Source of the DNA: Gammaproteobacteria bacterium
GTDB lineage: Bacteria; Pseudomonadota; Gammaproteobacteria; Enterobacterales; Psychrobiaceae
DNA: 64,000 nt
Reading direction: 5' to 3'
Assembly: GCA_013214945.1 (NCBI GenBank)
Contig: JABSRT010000004.1
Span: 1-64,000 of the forward strand
Notes under the pieces: generated by a model
Databases searched by the model: none
What the model was told of the DNA's origin: nothing
Seen by the model: the letters and a program-made list of their open reading frames with translations, nothing else
Program-made: the position numbers and the translations under genes
Shown here: piece by piece, positions 39,290-48,434 of the stretch
How the letters are laid out: every line of letters starts with the position of its first letter
How positions within the stretch are numbered: position 1 is the stretch's first letter

Positions 39290-39696
39290 TGGGTAGAAAC
39301 CAGAGCCATCATCTTTGGTATTTGTATCAAGGCACCTATTTCAAAGGTGTTAATCGCGAGCTGCTCGGTGATAGCTTTGTCATTATAACGGCTAACAATC
39401 CTCATGGCGCGTTGTTAGAGAGCCAGAGCAATATCGAGTTAAACCTGTTGCTGCAAGCCAAACTAAAGCAGCTGGGGTTGTCATATCTACGGGTTTTAGC
39501 GGGTAATTTTGATTTTAGTCATGCTGAAGAAAGCTTGGTGGTGAATTGTTCACTAAAGCAAGGCGTTAGCTTAGCGACGATGTTTAACCAAAATGCCATT
39601 TTTAGCATTGAGCGTGATGAACTCAGCTTAGTACCTTGTCTGCTCAGCGGGGTTGAGCAGACAGTGGTGGGTTCTTTTATCGAGCGTTTACGTTAA
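39289..39696 (+). CDS. DUF3293-domain protein
   Basis: This 135-residue protein matches the DUF3293 family by the motif FVIITANNPHGALLESQSNIELNLLL cut here to its core FVIITANNPHG, followed by a conserved pattern of a short helix and beta strands. Function is unknown. The ATG at 39289 overlaps the stop of a short upstream ORF. A GTG at 39286 is the only other nearby start. The gene ends four bases inside the convergent rsmC gene. It lacks signal peptide and membrane helices. Confidence 0.72.
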   Translation: MGRNQSHHLWYLYQGTYFKGVNRELLGDSFVIITANNPHGALLESQSNIELNLLLQAKLKQLGLSYLRVLAGNFDFSHAEESLVVNCSLKQGVSLATMFNQNAIFSIERDELSLVPCLLSGVEQTVVGSFIERLR

Positions 39697-40739
39697 GTTC
39701 TTGCTGATATGATTTTAAATTTAGTGTTAGTTGCGATGAGCTCTTGCTTGGCAAAATGACGATCAATAATCGGCTCATACTTCAAGAAGTTATTTGCCAC
39801 GATTCGCAGTTGGCCACCATCCATTAATTGGCTTGGCGCCTGGCTCATAAACTGTTCAGGCACTTTATAATCTGTCTTGATCCCGGTATGAAACGGCGGA
39901 TTAGACACGATAGTGGCGAATTTACCGTGAGTATCCGAAAAGCCGTCAGAAGGATAAACTTTAGCGCTAATGCCATTGGCGGCTAACGTTAAGGTGGCCG
40001 ACTCAATGGCTAAGGCATCAATATCAACCAGTTCAAGCGGAATACCTGGGCGTTTTAAGCCGATGTAACTGCCTATTACGCCACAGCCACAACCAAAGTC
40101 GAGCGTTCGTTTCATTTTAAGATGACCAAGATTTTCAAGTAATAACTTAGTGCCAAGGTCTAGTTCACCATGGCTAAATACGCCCGGTAACGAATGAATA
40201 TTGATGGTGATACCATCTAATTCTATTTGGTATTGCTTGAGCCAATCTTGTTTAACAAAGCTTGCGACTTGGGTGTTAAACTCGGCTCGGATCAAAGAAC
40301 AATGGCGTGCTGAATCTATTTTTGTAGCGCCGCTTACATAGTCAGTTAGCAGTTTTGCACTAGACTTAATGCCGCCTTTATTATCACCGACTAAATAAAT
40401 TTCGGCCCCTTGTTCTAGGTGAGGTAATAAATTGGCCAGTAAATATAGCGCACGCTGCTTGGCTTTTGGCCAGTAAAGGATCAGTTGTTGCCACGGTTGG
40501 TGATCTTTGTTGTCGTAATAAGCGCCAAATTGCAGCTCAACATTGTCACGGTTTAATGTGCGTTCAACCGTAATGTGATTATGATAGTCATGACCATAAG
40601 CCATTATTTGGCTGGCGCCGGACTGAGCCAGGGTGTCGATAAAACTATCATCGTTAAAACCTGCGACTAATACGCGTTTGTTTTTAAATAGTTCTATATT
40701 TCGTTCTAGCACTTGACTAGGGTTTGATAATTTTGACAT
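39693..40739 (-). CDS. rsmC: 16S rRNA (guanine-1207-N2)-methyltransferase
   Basis: This 348-residue enzyme methylates G1207 of 16S rRNA in the 30S subunit. It has an N-terminal non-catalytic methyltransferase-like half and a C-terminal catalytic half with the SAM-binding motif (LDFGCGCGVIG) and the catalytic motif NPPFHTG, diagnostic for RsmC/RlmG-type enzymes. The length suits RsmC (E. coli 343). It overlaps the convergent DUF3293 gene by four bases. Confidence 0.92.
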   Translation of the reverse strand: MSKLSNPSQVLERNIELFKNKRVLVAGFNDDSFIDTLAQSGASQIMAYGHDYHNHITVERTLNRDNVELQFGAYYDNKDHQPWQQLILYWPKAKQRALYLLANLLPHLEQGAEIYLVGDNKGGIKSSAKLLTDYVSGATKIDSARHCSLIRAEFNTQVASFVKQDWLKQYQIELDGITINIHSLPGVFSHGELDLGTKLLLENLGHLKMKRTLDFGCGCGVIGSYIGLKRPGIPLELVDIDALAIESATLTLAANGISAKVYPSDGFSDTHGKFATIVSNPPFHTGIKTDYKVPEQFMSQAPSQLMDGGQLRIVANNFLKYEPIIDRHFAKQELIATNTKFKIISART

Positions 40740-40893
40740 GGGTATCTAAATCGGATGATAGCTAATGGCAGGCATTATAACTGATTAAGCGAATAAAAGG
40801 GCTGGCAAATGGAGTTTTATCATCAATAGCTGCGCTGGTGCACAGCAAGCAAGATGTTAGCAGTGAAACGAAATATAACTGAGGCTGTGCTGC

Positions 40894-41223
40894 TTAATAC
40901 ACACTTTGCAGTAACGTGAGCAGTTCTGGTTGTGTTAGGCGATATTGGCTGACGAGCTGGCGAATAAGTTTAAAATCATCAGCGGTATTACCTTGTTCAA
41001 ACAAGGTAATTAGCTTGCTTTTATCACTTTTACATAAGCAAAATTGGGTGTTGACACCGTTGTTATTAAAGCTGCTGTAAATTAAGTTAGTGCAAGGGTC
41101 TTGTCGCTCGGGTAATTGCAAACATTGCTGAGCCGGTGAGTGAGATTGTGCGATGCTGCTAACGCTAAAACCGAGCATAAGCAGGGTGGTTATGGTATAG
41201 CCTAACTTCATTATGTTATTCAT
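40894..41223 (-). CDS. small secreted cysteine-containing protein
   Basis: This 109-residue protein has a clear signal peptide (hydrophobic segment 8-24, cleavage near SIAQ-S). The mature part of about 84 residues holds four cysteines (C34, C44, C62, C64), which suggests two disulphides in the periplasm. The family is not recognised. It stands alone between rsmC and bolA. Confidence 0.65.
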   Translation of the reverse strand: MNNIMKLGYTITTLLMLGFSVSSIAQSHSPAQQCLQLPERQDPCTNLIYSSFNNNGVNTQFCLCKSDKSKLITLFEQGNTADDFKLIRQLVSQYRLTQPELLTLLQSVY

Positions 41224-41342
41224 TCGCTAGCCTGCGCAGAGTGATGATATATATAGATTGTAGCTAATTACGATAACAATGCCATTAAATAGTTGGCTTA
41301 TCTTGTTGCTAGAAAGAGCAATGTAATTGGTATAATAAGTCA

Positions 41343-41367
41343 GGCCCTAAATATATCACTTAGGGCC
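41343..41367. terminator. candidate terminator after bolA
   Basis: GGCCCTAA and TTAGGGCC pair perfectly over 8 bp around a 9-nt loop, 12 bp past the bolA stop on the minus strand. The following T run is weak, so the strength is uncertain. Confidence 0.45.
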
Positions 41368-41378
41368 GATGTCGCAGA

Positions 41379-41702
41379 TTATTTTCCGCCGCCTAAGCAA
41401 TTAGGCGATTGTGGCATTTCTTTTGAGCTTGCTTGCCATTGCGCTGGAGTAAGGGTGTGCAATGCCAATGCATGAACAGGACCTGCTAACTCTTCGCTCA
41501 GTACCTGATAGACCATTTGATGACGTTTGACCATACGAGCTTCGTCAAAGGCTGATGTCACAATAGTGACCTTAAAATGGGTTTCAGAATTTGGTGGCAC
41601 TGAGTGCATATGAGATTCGTTTTCAACCAATAAATAGTGCGGTTGCAGTTGCTCGGTTAGTTTTCGCTCGATGGCCGCTTTAACGGGTTGTGCTTGACTC
41701 AT
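41379..41702 (-). CDS. bolA: BolA-family protein
   Basis: This 107-residue protein matches E. coli BolA in length and motifs: LVENESHMHSVPPNSETHFKV cut to its core SHMHSVPPNSETHFKV, RHQMVYQVLSEEL, and VHALALHTLTP. BolA proteins partner monothiol glutaredoxins in Fe-S trafficking and act in stress morphology. The C-terminal tail ends in GGGK. Its start overlaps the gshB stop by four bases (ATGA), so it is translationally coupled to glutathione synthesis. Confidence 0.92.
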   Translation of the reverse strand: MSQAQPVKAAIERKLTEQLQPHYLLVENESHMHSVPPNSETHFKVTIVTSAFDEARMVKRHQMVYQVLSEELAGPVHALALHTLTPAQWQASSKEMPQSPNCLGGGK

Positions 41703-42664
41703 GATTGTTCCTTTTTGTGGCCAAGGCGAACTTCGATAGCATCCATTAACGCGCCAGTAATGTCGATATCAAAAGCGGCTTCTATTTCTTTGATGCAAGT
41801 TGGGCTTGTGACGTTAATTTCGGTGACTTTGTCGCCAATAACATCAAGACCAACGAAGATTAACCCTTTTTCTTTGAGTTTAGGCCCGATGGTATTGGCA
41901 ATCTCCCAATCGGTTTCTGTTAACGCCCTTGCTTCTCCACGACCTCCTGCGGCTAGATTACCGCGGGTTTCGCCTTTAGCAGGGATCCGTGCCAAGCAAT
42001 ACGGCATTGGCTTACCATCAATAATCAGAATGCGTTTGTCACCATTGCTAATATCTGGCACAAAGGCTTGCGCCATCGTATAGACAGTTTCGTGTTGAGT
42101 GAGAGTTTCTATAATCACCCCAACATTAGGATCGCCCGCTTTTACTCTAAATATTGATGCGCCACCCATGCCATCAAGCGGCTTTAGGATCATGTCTTGG
42201 TGCTGCTGATAGAACTGACGAATTTTATCACTGCGTCGTGTTACTAAGGTGGCTGGGGTTAGGTCAGCGAACCAGGCTGTGTATAGTTTTTCGTTACAGT
42301 CGCGCAAGCTTTGCGGTTTATTGACCACCAACAAACCATAATCTTCAGCGCGCTCAAGTAGGTAGGTAGCGTAAATAAACTCAGTATCAAATGGCGGATC
42401 TTTGCGCATCAATAGAACGTCCAAATCACTTAACCGGATTTCTTGTTCATTACTTAGTTGGTACCAATCTTGTGGGTCTTGTTTAACACTCAGGTTACGC
42501 ACTCGAGCATAGGTATGACCGCCTTCAAGATATAGGTCATTCATCTCTAAATAATAAAGTTCGTAACCGCGAGCTTGGGCTGCCATTAACATTGCAAAAC
42601 TACTGTCTTTTTTGATATTGATGTCTGCAATGGGATCCATCAATATGCCGAGTTTAATTGTCAT
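41699..42664 (-). CDS. gshB: glutathione synthetase
   Basis: This 321-residue ATP-grasp enzyme joins gamma-glutamylcysteine and glycine. The N-terminus (KLGILMDPIADINIKKDSSFA) and the ATP-grasp motifs (KPLDGMGGASIFR, DVIGDKVTEINVTSPT) are characteristic. Its length equals the usual 315-320. It lies 27 bp after rsmE, a common order in gammaproteobacteria, and overlaps bolA. Confidence 0.96.
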   Translation of the reverse strand: MTIKLGILMDPIADINIKKDSSFAMLMAAQARGYELYYLEMNDLYLEGGHTYARVRNLSVKQDPQDWYQLSNEQEIRLSDLDVLLMRKDPPFDTEFIYATYLLERAEDYGLLVVNKPQSLRDCNEKLYTAWFADLTPATLVTRRSDKIRQFYQQHQDMILKPLDGMGGASIFRVKAGDPNVGVIIETLTQHETVYTMAQAFVPDISNGDKRILIIDGKPMPYCLARIPAKGETRGNLAAGGRGEARALTETDWEIANTIGPKLKEKGLIFVGLDVIGDKVTEINVTSPTCIKEIEAAFDIDITGALMDAIEVRLGHKKEQS

Positions 42665-42691
42665 AACTTTTCCTATCTAATAATCGTGTAG

Positions 42692-43423
42692 TTAACCCAA
42701 ATCACCAAAGCGGGTTTGCAGGGCACTAATAATGGTGAGACCTGCAGTTTCTGTGCGTAAAACGCGCGGGCCGATCAATACCTCGTCAAACCCCTGGCTC
42801 GCGGCCAGTTCAATTTCTGGATCTGACAAACCGCCTTCAGGCCCTATTAACAATCGAATACCATGGCTTGGTTCGGGCAGCGTATTAATGGAGTACTTGG
42901 CTCTTGGGTGTAAATTTAGTTTTAGTTCATTGCTTGGCTGCGCTAGCCATTGATCTAATGGCAAAGGCGGATTAATGGTCGCAATCGTGTTACGGCCACA
43001 TTGTTCGCAAGCTGAAATAATTATTTTTTGCCACTGATTTAGTTTTTTTTGCAATCGCTCGCCGGTTAATTTGACCCCACAACGCTCACTAAATAACGGC
43101 GTTATTTCGGTCACACCTAATTCAACGGCTTTTTGAATCGTCATTTCCATTTTATCGCCACGAGATATTCCTTGGCCTAAATGAATGGCCAGTGGTGATT
43201 CAAGATCAATATCTGAAAATGAGTTCACTTGGGCTTTGACATTTTTCTTGCTTGATTCTGTTAGGCAGGCGCGATATTCACCACCTTGGCCATTAAACAA
43301 AATAATTTCAGCACCAGTGCTCAGGCGTAAAACTCGCCCGACATGATTAGCGGCATCTGCTTCAAGTGCTATTTCGATATTAACGCTCAAGTCTTGTGAG
43401 TAATATATTCGTGGAATTCTCAT
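42692..43423 (-). CDS. rsmE: 16S rRNA (uracil-1498-N3)-methyltransferase
   Basis: This 243-residue SPOUT-fold enzyme methylates U1498 of 16S rRNA. It has the N-terminal MRIPRIYYS start, the catalytic-domain motif [14 protein letters not shown] and the C-terminal [16 protein letters not shown]. The ATG at 43423 gives exactly the E. coli length. The longer frame to 43504 has no family support. It heads the rsmE-gshB-bolA operon. Confidence 0.94.
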   Translation of the reverse strand: MRIPRIYYSQDLSVNIEIALEADAANHVGRVLRLSTGAEIILFNGQGGEYRACLTESSKKNVKAQVNSFSDIDLESPLAIHLGQGISRGDKMEMTIQKAVELGVTEITPLFSERCGVKLTGERLQKKLNQWQKIIISACEQCGRNTIATINPPLPLDQWLAQPSNELKLNLHPRAKYSINTLPEPSHGIRLLIGPEGGLSDPEIELAASQGFDEVLIGPRVLRTETAGLTIISALQTRFGDLG

Positions 43424-43595
43424 GGTGAATCTTTGACGATGATGTAATAAAGGCATTATAACCAAAATACGCAACTGACCAATAAATATTGAAGATTTGG
43501 CCACGATATCTTCAATTTTTAGTCGATGAAACAGTTTTATTGCGCATTAGGTTCTATTATTAATAACAAGCATAAAAAAATATGACAGGGAAGCT

Positions 43596-44966
43596 ATGAG
43601 CAATTCACTATATACCAAATTCGTCAGTGGTTATTTATTTCCATTACATGAGCAATTAAAGTCGCATCGCAGTGTCGCCATTCGAAAATCATTAGAGCAA
43701 TCGCAGTGGTTAACCACAGAAGAAATATTAACGGAGCAAAGCCGTCGGTTGCATCGTTTCATTAATGAGGTTTATCACAATGTACCTTATTATCGGACGA
43801 TGTTAGATTCACTCAATCTAAAACCGCAAGATATTCAAACGGTTGCTGACTTAGCAAAACTTCCCTTTATTACCAAGCCACTGATTAGTGAAAACTTTGA
43901 GCAAATAGTCTCGACTAAAGCCGGGAAAATGATCAAAGGCTGTACCGCTGGATCATCAGGCACGCCGTTATCGTTTTTACTGGGTATGGATCGGGTAAGT
44001 CATGATGTTGCACAAAAGTGGCGAGCGACTAGGTGGTGGGGGGTTGATATCGGTGATAAAGAGCAAGTTGTCTGGGGGTCGCCGATTGAACTCGGCGCGC
44101 AAGATCGGATTCGTCAAATTCGCGATCTTATGTTTCGAACCCAACTGTTGCCTGCTTTTGATTTGACGCCAGAGAAAATACAGCAATTTTTAGAACGCAT
44201 TCAATCTTATCGGCCTAAAATGCTGTTTGGTTATCCATCAGTTTATGAAGTGTTAGCAAAGTATGCGGTCACCCACGGTGTGGTTTTAGACAATTTAGGG
44301 ATAAAGGCCGTTTTCGTTACTTCTGAGTTGTTGTATCCTCAACAACGGCAATTAATTGAGCAAGTCTTCGGTTGTCCGGTTGCTAATGGATATGGCGGTC
44401 GTGACTCGGGATTTATTGCTCACCAGTGCCCTGAGGGCGGCATGCACATTTCGGCGGAAGATATTGTGGTAGAAATTGTCGATCCTGATGGTAATACAGT
44501 GGCAAATGGTAACAGCGGCCAAGTCGTAGTCACTCATCTAGGCGCCGGTGACTTCCCATTAATTCGTTATCGTACGGGCGATGTCGCAAAGATATCATGC
44601 TCATCTTGTCCATGTGGTCGTGGCTTGCCAATGCTTGAAGATATTCATGGCCGAACGACAGACTTTGTAGTGGCGCTCGACGGTCGGTTAATGCACGGGG
44701 CCGCGTTAACTTATGCAATGAGAGAGTTAGCAGATATTGTTAATTATAAAATAATTCAGCATTCTAAAGAATTAACTCAGGTATTACTGGTGACTAAATC
44801 AGGTGAGTTGTCGCTTGCTATTGTTGATGAAATTAGAACTCAATTCCAGCAAAGGTTAGGCCAGGATGTCGCGATTGAAATTGAACTAAGAGATGAAATT
44901 CCGGCTGAGAAATCAGGGAAATATCGTTTTTTAGTCAGCCATGCCGTCACTGATAGCGTGATTTAA
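43596..44966 (+). CDS. phenylacetate-CoA ligase-like (CapK-type) adenylating enzyme
   Basis: This 456-residue cytosolic enzyme of the AMP-forming ligase family has the P-loop (TAGSSGTPLSF), a YGGRDSGF motif, LIRYRTGDVA, and a cysteine set (HQC then CSSCPCG) that in PaaK-like relatives binds zinc. CapK-like members are encoded in capsule and exopolysaccharide loci and may supply acyl groups. It converges on prsR with a 40-bp gap and has a good AGGGAAG ribosome site. A role in modifying the XrtA polysaccharide is inferred from position only. Confidence 0.8.
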   Translation: MSNSLYTKFVSGYLFPLHEQLKSHRSVAIRKSLEQSQWLTTEEILTEQSRRLHRFINEVYHNVPYYRTMLDSLNLKPQDIQTVADLAKLPFITKPLISENFEQIVSTKAGKMIKGCTAGSSGTPLSFLLGMDRVSHDVAQKWRATRWWGVDIGDKEQVVWGSPIELGAQDRIRQIRDLMFRTQLLPAFDLTPEKIQQFLERIQSYRPKMLFGYPSVYEVLAKYAVTHGVVLDNLGIKAVFVTSELLYPQQRQLIEQVFGCPVANGYGGRDSGFIAHQCPEGGMHISAEDIVVEIVDPDGNTVANGNSGQVVVTHLGAGDFPLIRYRTGDVAKISCSSCPCGRGLPMLEDIHGRTTDFVVALDGRLMHGAALTYAMRELADIVNYKIIQHSKELTQVLLVTKSGELSLAIVDEIRTQFQQRLGQDVAIEIELRDEIPAEKSGKYRFLVSHAVTDSVI

Positions 44967-45006
44967 TCATCGCTATCAGCGAGTTTGTTCAGCTAGTGTT
45001 TCGGCG

Positions 45007-46395
45007 TTAATTCGCGGCTGGACTTAGTTCGTTAATTTGATATTTTTCGACCAAAGAATAAAGCGTTGGTCTGGTTATGCCAAGCTGTTCCGCTGTTTTT
45101 GACATATTTTGATTGCATAGGCCATAGGCCGCAATAATCGCCTTACTTTCAGCCTTTGCTCTAACTTCTCTAAGAGTAGCGACCTGCAGTGGCTGATTAG
45201 ATAGTTCAAGCCCAAGTTCGTCGGCGTCAATGATTGGGTTATCTGCCATAATTACGGCTGATTTAATTTTGTTTTGCAACTCTCGAATATTACCAGGCCA
45301 CGAATGAGACATTAACGCTTGAATCGCATTTGCGGTAAACCCTTTGGTGCGATAATTGAGTTCTTTGCTATAAAGTGTAAGAAAGGCTTTAGCTAACAAA
45401 ATGATGTCACTATCACGTTTTCTCAACGGAGGGATCTCGATGCATATTTCGTTGATCCTGTAATACAAATCTTCTCTAAAAGATTCTTGCTCGATCATGG
45501 CGGTCAAATTGCGATGAGTCGCGCAAATAACCCTCACATCGATGGTTATTTCTGTGCGTCCACCGACTCGTTCAATGCTTCTCTCTTGTAAAAAACGCAG
45601 CATTTTGGCTTGGAGATTAAGCGGCATATCGCCTATTTCATCTAAAAATAGGGTACCGCCCTCTGCACATTCAATTTTACCTTTGGTCAGTTTGTTGGCA
45701 CCAGTAAACGCGCCTTTTTCATAACCAAACAATTCACTTTCTAACAGGTTTTCAGGAATTGAGGCGCAATTTATTGCAATAAAAGGTTTGTTTTGGCGAT
45801 CACTTAAATGATGAATTGATTTAGCTAATACTTCTTTGCCTGTACCGCTTTCACCAAGTAGCAGGGTCGATATATTATTCTTGGCTATGCGTTCAACCAT
45901 TCTGATGACTCTTTGCATCGGTTCGCTCGTACCAATCAGTGTTGAGTCAGTCGATTGGAATAAGTTTAAGCGGCGGTTATCTAGCTCTAGCTGATGAATA
46001 TTAAAGGCGCGGTCGATGACGTGGCCTAGAATTTCTGGTTCGACTGGTTTTTGAAAAAAATCACTGGCACCTAAAGCGATTGCTGTTACCGCATGACTTC
46101 TATCGTCGTTGCCTGTGATAACGATCACTTTGGTATGAGGACAAAAATTCAATATGGCAGTTAACGTCGCCAAACCTTCGCTGGCATTAGTAGGATCGGG
46201 TGGCAAGCCCAAATCTAGCGTGATTACACTAGGTTGGTGTAGTTTTACCTGTGCTAATGCGGCCTCGCGATTCTCGGCCGTGATGACGTCATAATCAGTA
46301 AAGCTCCATTTTAATTGTTTTAAAATGCCTGGGTCGTCATCAATCAGGAGTAATTTTTTTTTCGATGCTTTTTGCATTTGCATGATTTCATCCAT
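45007..46395 (-). CDS. prsR: PEP-CTERM/XrtA-system sigma-54 response regulator PrsR
   Basis: This 462-residue transcription activator has a receiver (acidic pair around D20-D21, phospho-acceptor D61 in TLDLGLPPDP), a sigma-54-interacting AAA+ domain with Walker A (GESGTGKEVLAKS), GAFTGA loop (YEKGAFTGANK) and Walker B (GGTLFLDEIGDMP), and a C-terminal Fis-type helix-turn-helix (MSKTAEQLGITRPTLYSL). Receiver, locus and gene order fit PrsR of exosortase A systems. It overlaps prsK by eight bases and closes the minus arm. It should activate sigma-54 promoters of matrix genes. Confidence 0.93.
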   Translation of the reverse strand: MDEIMQMQKASKKKLLLIDDDPGILKQLKWSFTDYDVITAENREAALAQVKLHQPSVITLDLGLPPDPTNASEGLATLTAILNFCPHTKVIVITGNDDRSHAVTAIALGASDFFQKPVEPEILGHVIDRAFNIHQLELDNRRLNLFQSTDSTLIGTSEPMQRVIRMVERIAKNNISTLLLGESGTGKEVLAKSIHHLSDRQNKPFIAINCASIPENLLESELFGYEKGAFTGANKLTKGKIECAEGGTLFLDEIGDMPLNLQAKMLRFLQERSIERVGGRTEITIDVRVICATHRNLTAMIEQESFREDLYYRINEICIEIPPLRKRDSDIILLAKAFLTLYSKELNYRTKGFTANAIQALMSHSWPGNIRELQNKIKSAVIMADNPIIDADELGLELSNQPLQVATLREVRAKAESKAIIAAYGLCNQNMSKTAEQLGITRPTLYSLVEKYQINELSPAAN

Positions 46396-48412
46396 AGTTC
46401 GAGACCATTGGAATGGTCAGGATAATACTTGTCCCTTGATTTATTCTACTATTAACAACAATTTCGCCGTCGATACTTTCAATAAAATGCTTTGCTTCAT
46501 AGGCACCAATGCCCATACCAGCATTGCCTTTAGTCGTATCAAAAGGCTTAAATAGTCGCGTTCTAATAAATTCATCACTCATACCGCAACCAGTATCAAT
46601 AACGGAAACTGAGCAGTTAGAATCATACTGTTTTAAGTGTAATTCAACTTTGTCATTTTTTCCTGTCGCTTCTAAAGAATTTTGAATTAAGTGGCAAAGA
46701 ACATTCGACAGCTTATCACTGTCAATCAACAACTTTATGTCTGGAATAATAGTTAAATGGCTAATTTTTAGTGAATAACTCTGACTTATTTCAATCAATA
46801 GTTGGGTGATGTTAACTGAGCTGTCTGAGTGATTATTAACATTTTTCTTTCGCAGTTGGTTAAGCATTTTATTGATTTTGTTGACCGAATTGGCAACAGT
46901 ATCAAAGGTATCAGCGATAAATTCAGGGTTGTCTTTATGCTTGATTGAGTTCGACGATATGAGAGATAACTGACCAACAACATTTTTCAAATCATGGACT
47001 AAGAAAGCCGACATTTGGTTAAATGTGTCGAACTGTTTTGTTTCAGAGATTTTAATGCTTGCTTCGTTTAGCGCGAGATAACCGGCCAGTTGCTGACTGG
47101 CGGTCATTAGTAAATCCCGATCTTCATAATTTAACAATTCTTTATGGCTTGGTCGAGCTAAGATAAAGTAACCATAGATTATGTGATTAGAATAGATCGG
47201 TACAATAATTTTTAGTGGTCGGCCAATGAGTTGGTCCAGACCGTGTAAATGGCTAGGATAAACGTCAGGGAAACGTTCATATTCATCAAGGTCAATAATC
47301 CATTTCGAATTTTGGTGTTGATATTTTGTGATAAATTCGAGCCACGGGCTAAGGTCTTGCTGATAATTAATGTTCGCCAGCGCCTGTTGAGAATTTTTTG
47401 CCTTGATCAAAATACCTTGCTCAATATCAAATAACTGAATGATTGCAAAAAGAGCCGTGTGATAAAAATTATCGCTTGGCGGTTTAGCTAGGCATTTGTT
47501 TAACGTTATCCATTGTTGGCGGTAATCGTAGCGGTTAGCAAAAAAATGTTTACTAATAAATACTTTTATTTTCCGCCTGAGCCGTTCATTAATAAAAAGG
47601 GCGACAAAGATGGTTAGCGCTAAACAGATAAAGGTTAACTGGGCATAAATACTCCATTGGCCACCGACTAAGTTAAGGTAATAACCTGTTGCGGCCATTA
47701 ATGTCAGATAAAGCGAAATTCCAAGCAAAATAGTTGAATGAAATACCACTTCTCTTGAAATAAAAATACGAACACCTAATGACTTAAATCGCTTAATCCC
47801 AACCAACAATACAGGGGCAAGCAACAGGTGTAGCGTCGCCCTAAGATAAAACAGATTAAAATCGATGCCACGCAGTAAAACTGCTGTTGAATATAAAATC
47901 ATATCGATAAGGGCGATGGCGGCAATAAACACGGCAATTGGCTTAAAGCCCCAGCGGAAACTAGAGCTGCCCTGACGGTAAAGAAACTCGACCATTATTA
48001 ACAGCGCGATAGCTTGGATTAGTTGGGCAAAGAACAGCCATACCGTATCGTTATTGAGCTTTAAAATGAACGCAATGTCCACTACTGCGGCGGTGAACGG
48101 GACTATATAATACCAAGACAATCGATGATTAAATTTGAAAAGTTCAAATATGTTGTCACTTTTAGTGAGCAAACTCAGGCATAGCAAGCCCCAAAAAGTA
48201 TTTTTAACTAGCTCTGACAAAAAAGTAAAATAGGTCGGTACATTATATTTTATGCTGATAAAGACATGAAAGCTCCAAAAAACACTTGCCGCGATTGCGC
48301 CAAATAATATTTTAGAATTTAACGTTTTAAGCCCGGTGGTAATCAGTAAAAATAATAAAAATGAAAAAAACACCCCGGCAATAAAGTAAGTGTATACCCC
48401 AACCGCGTCCAT
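46388..48412 (-). CDS. prsK: PEP-CTERM/XrtA-system sensor histidine kinase PrsK
   Basis: This 674-residue membrane kinase is the partner of PrsR. About nine to ten hydrophobic helices (about 7-270) are followed by a GAF-like domain (about 290-440), an H-box with the unusual core VHDLKNVVGQL, an N-box (IQNSLEATGKND) and glycine boxes (VIDTGCGMSD, GMGIGAYEAKHF). This layout is that of the PrsK family of exosortase A loci. It ends eight bases inside prsR, so the pair is co-expressed. The signal it senses is unknown. Confidence 0.93.
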   Translation of the reverse strand: MDAVGVYTYFIAGVFFSFLLFLLITTGLKTLNSKILFGAIAASVFWSFHVFISIKYNVPTYFTFLSELVKNTFWGLLCLSLLTKSDNIFELFKFNHRLSWYYIVPFTAAVVDIAFILKLNNDTVWLFFAQLIQAIALLIMVEFLYRQGSSSFRWGFKPIAVFIAAIALIDMILYSTAVLLRGIDFNLFYLRATLHLLLAPVLLVGIKRFKSLGVRIFISREVVFHSTILLGISLYLTLMAATGYYLNLVGGQWSIYAQLTFICLALTIFVALFINERLRRKIKVFISKHFFANRYDYRQQWITLNKCLAKPPSDNFYHTALFAIIQLFDIEQGILIKAKNSQQALANINYQQDLSPWLEFITKYQHQNSKWIIDLDEYERFPDVYPSHLHGLDQLIGRPLKIIVPIYSNHIIYGYFILARPSHKELLNYEDRDLLMTASQQLAGYLALNEASIKISETKQFDTFNQMSAFLVHDLKNVVGQLSLISSNSIKHKDNPEFIADTFDTVANSVNKINKMLNQLRKKNVNNHSDSSVNITQLLIEISQSYSLKISHLTIIPDIKLLIDSDKLSNVLCHLIQNSLEATGKNDKVELHLKQYDSNCSVSVIDTGCGMSDEFIRTRLFKPFDTTKGNAGMGIGAYEAKHFIESIDGEIVVNSRINQGTSIILTIPMVSNYG

Positions 48413-48434
48413 GTGACTTCCTCGTTAGGTGGGG

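Noticed and set aside
40894-41223. Small secreted cysteine protein as a LapG substitute
   Set aside because: At 109 residues it is too short and lacks the Cys-His-Asp pattern of LapG.
43424-43504. Extended rsmE start
   Set aside because: The ATG at 43423 gives the family start MRIPRIY and the exact E. coli length.
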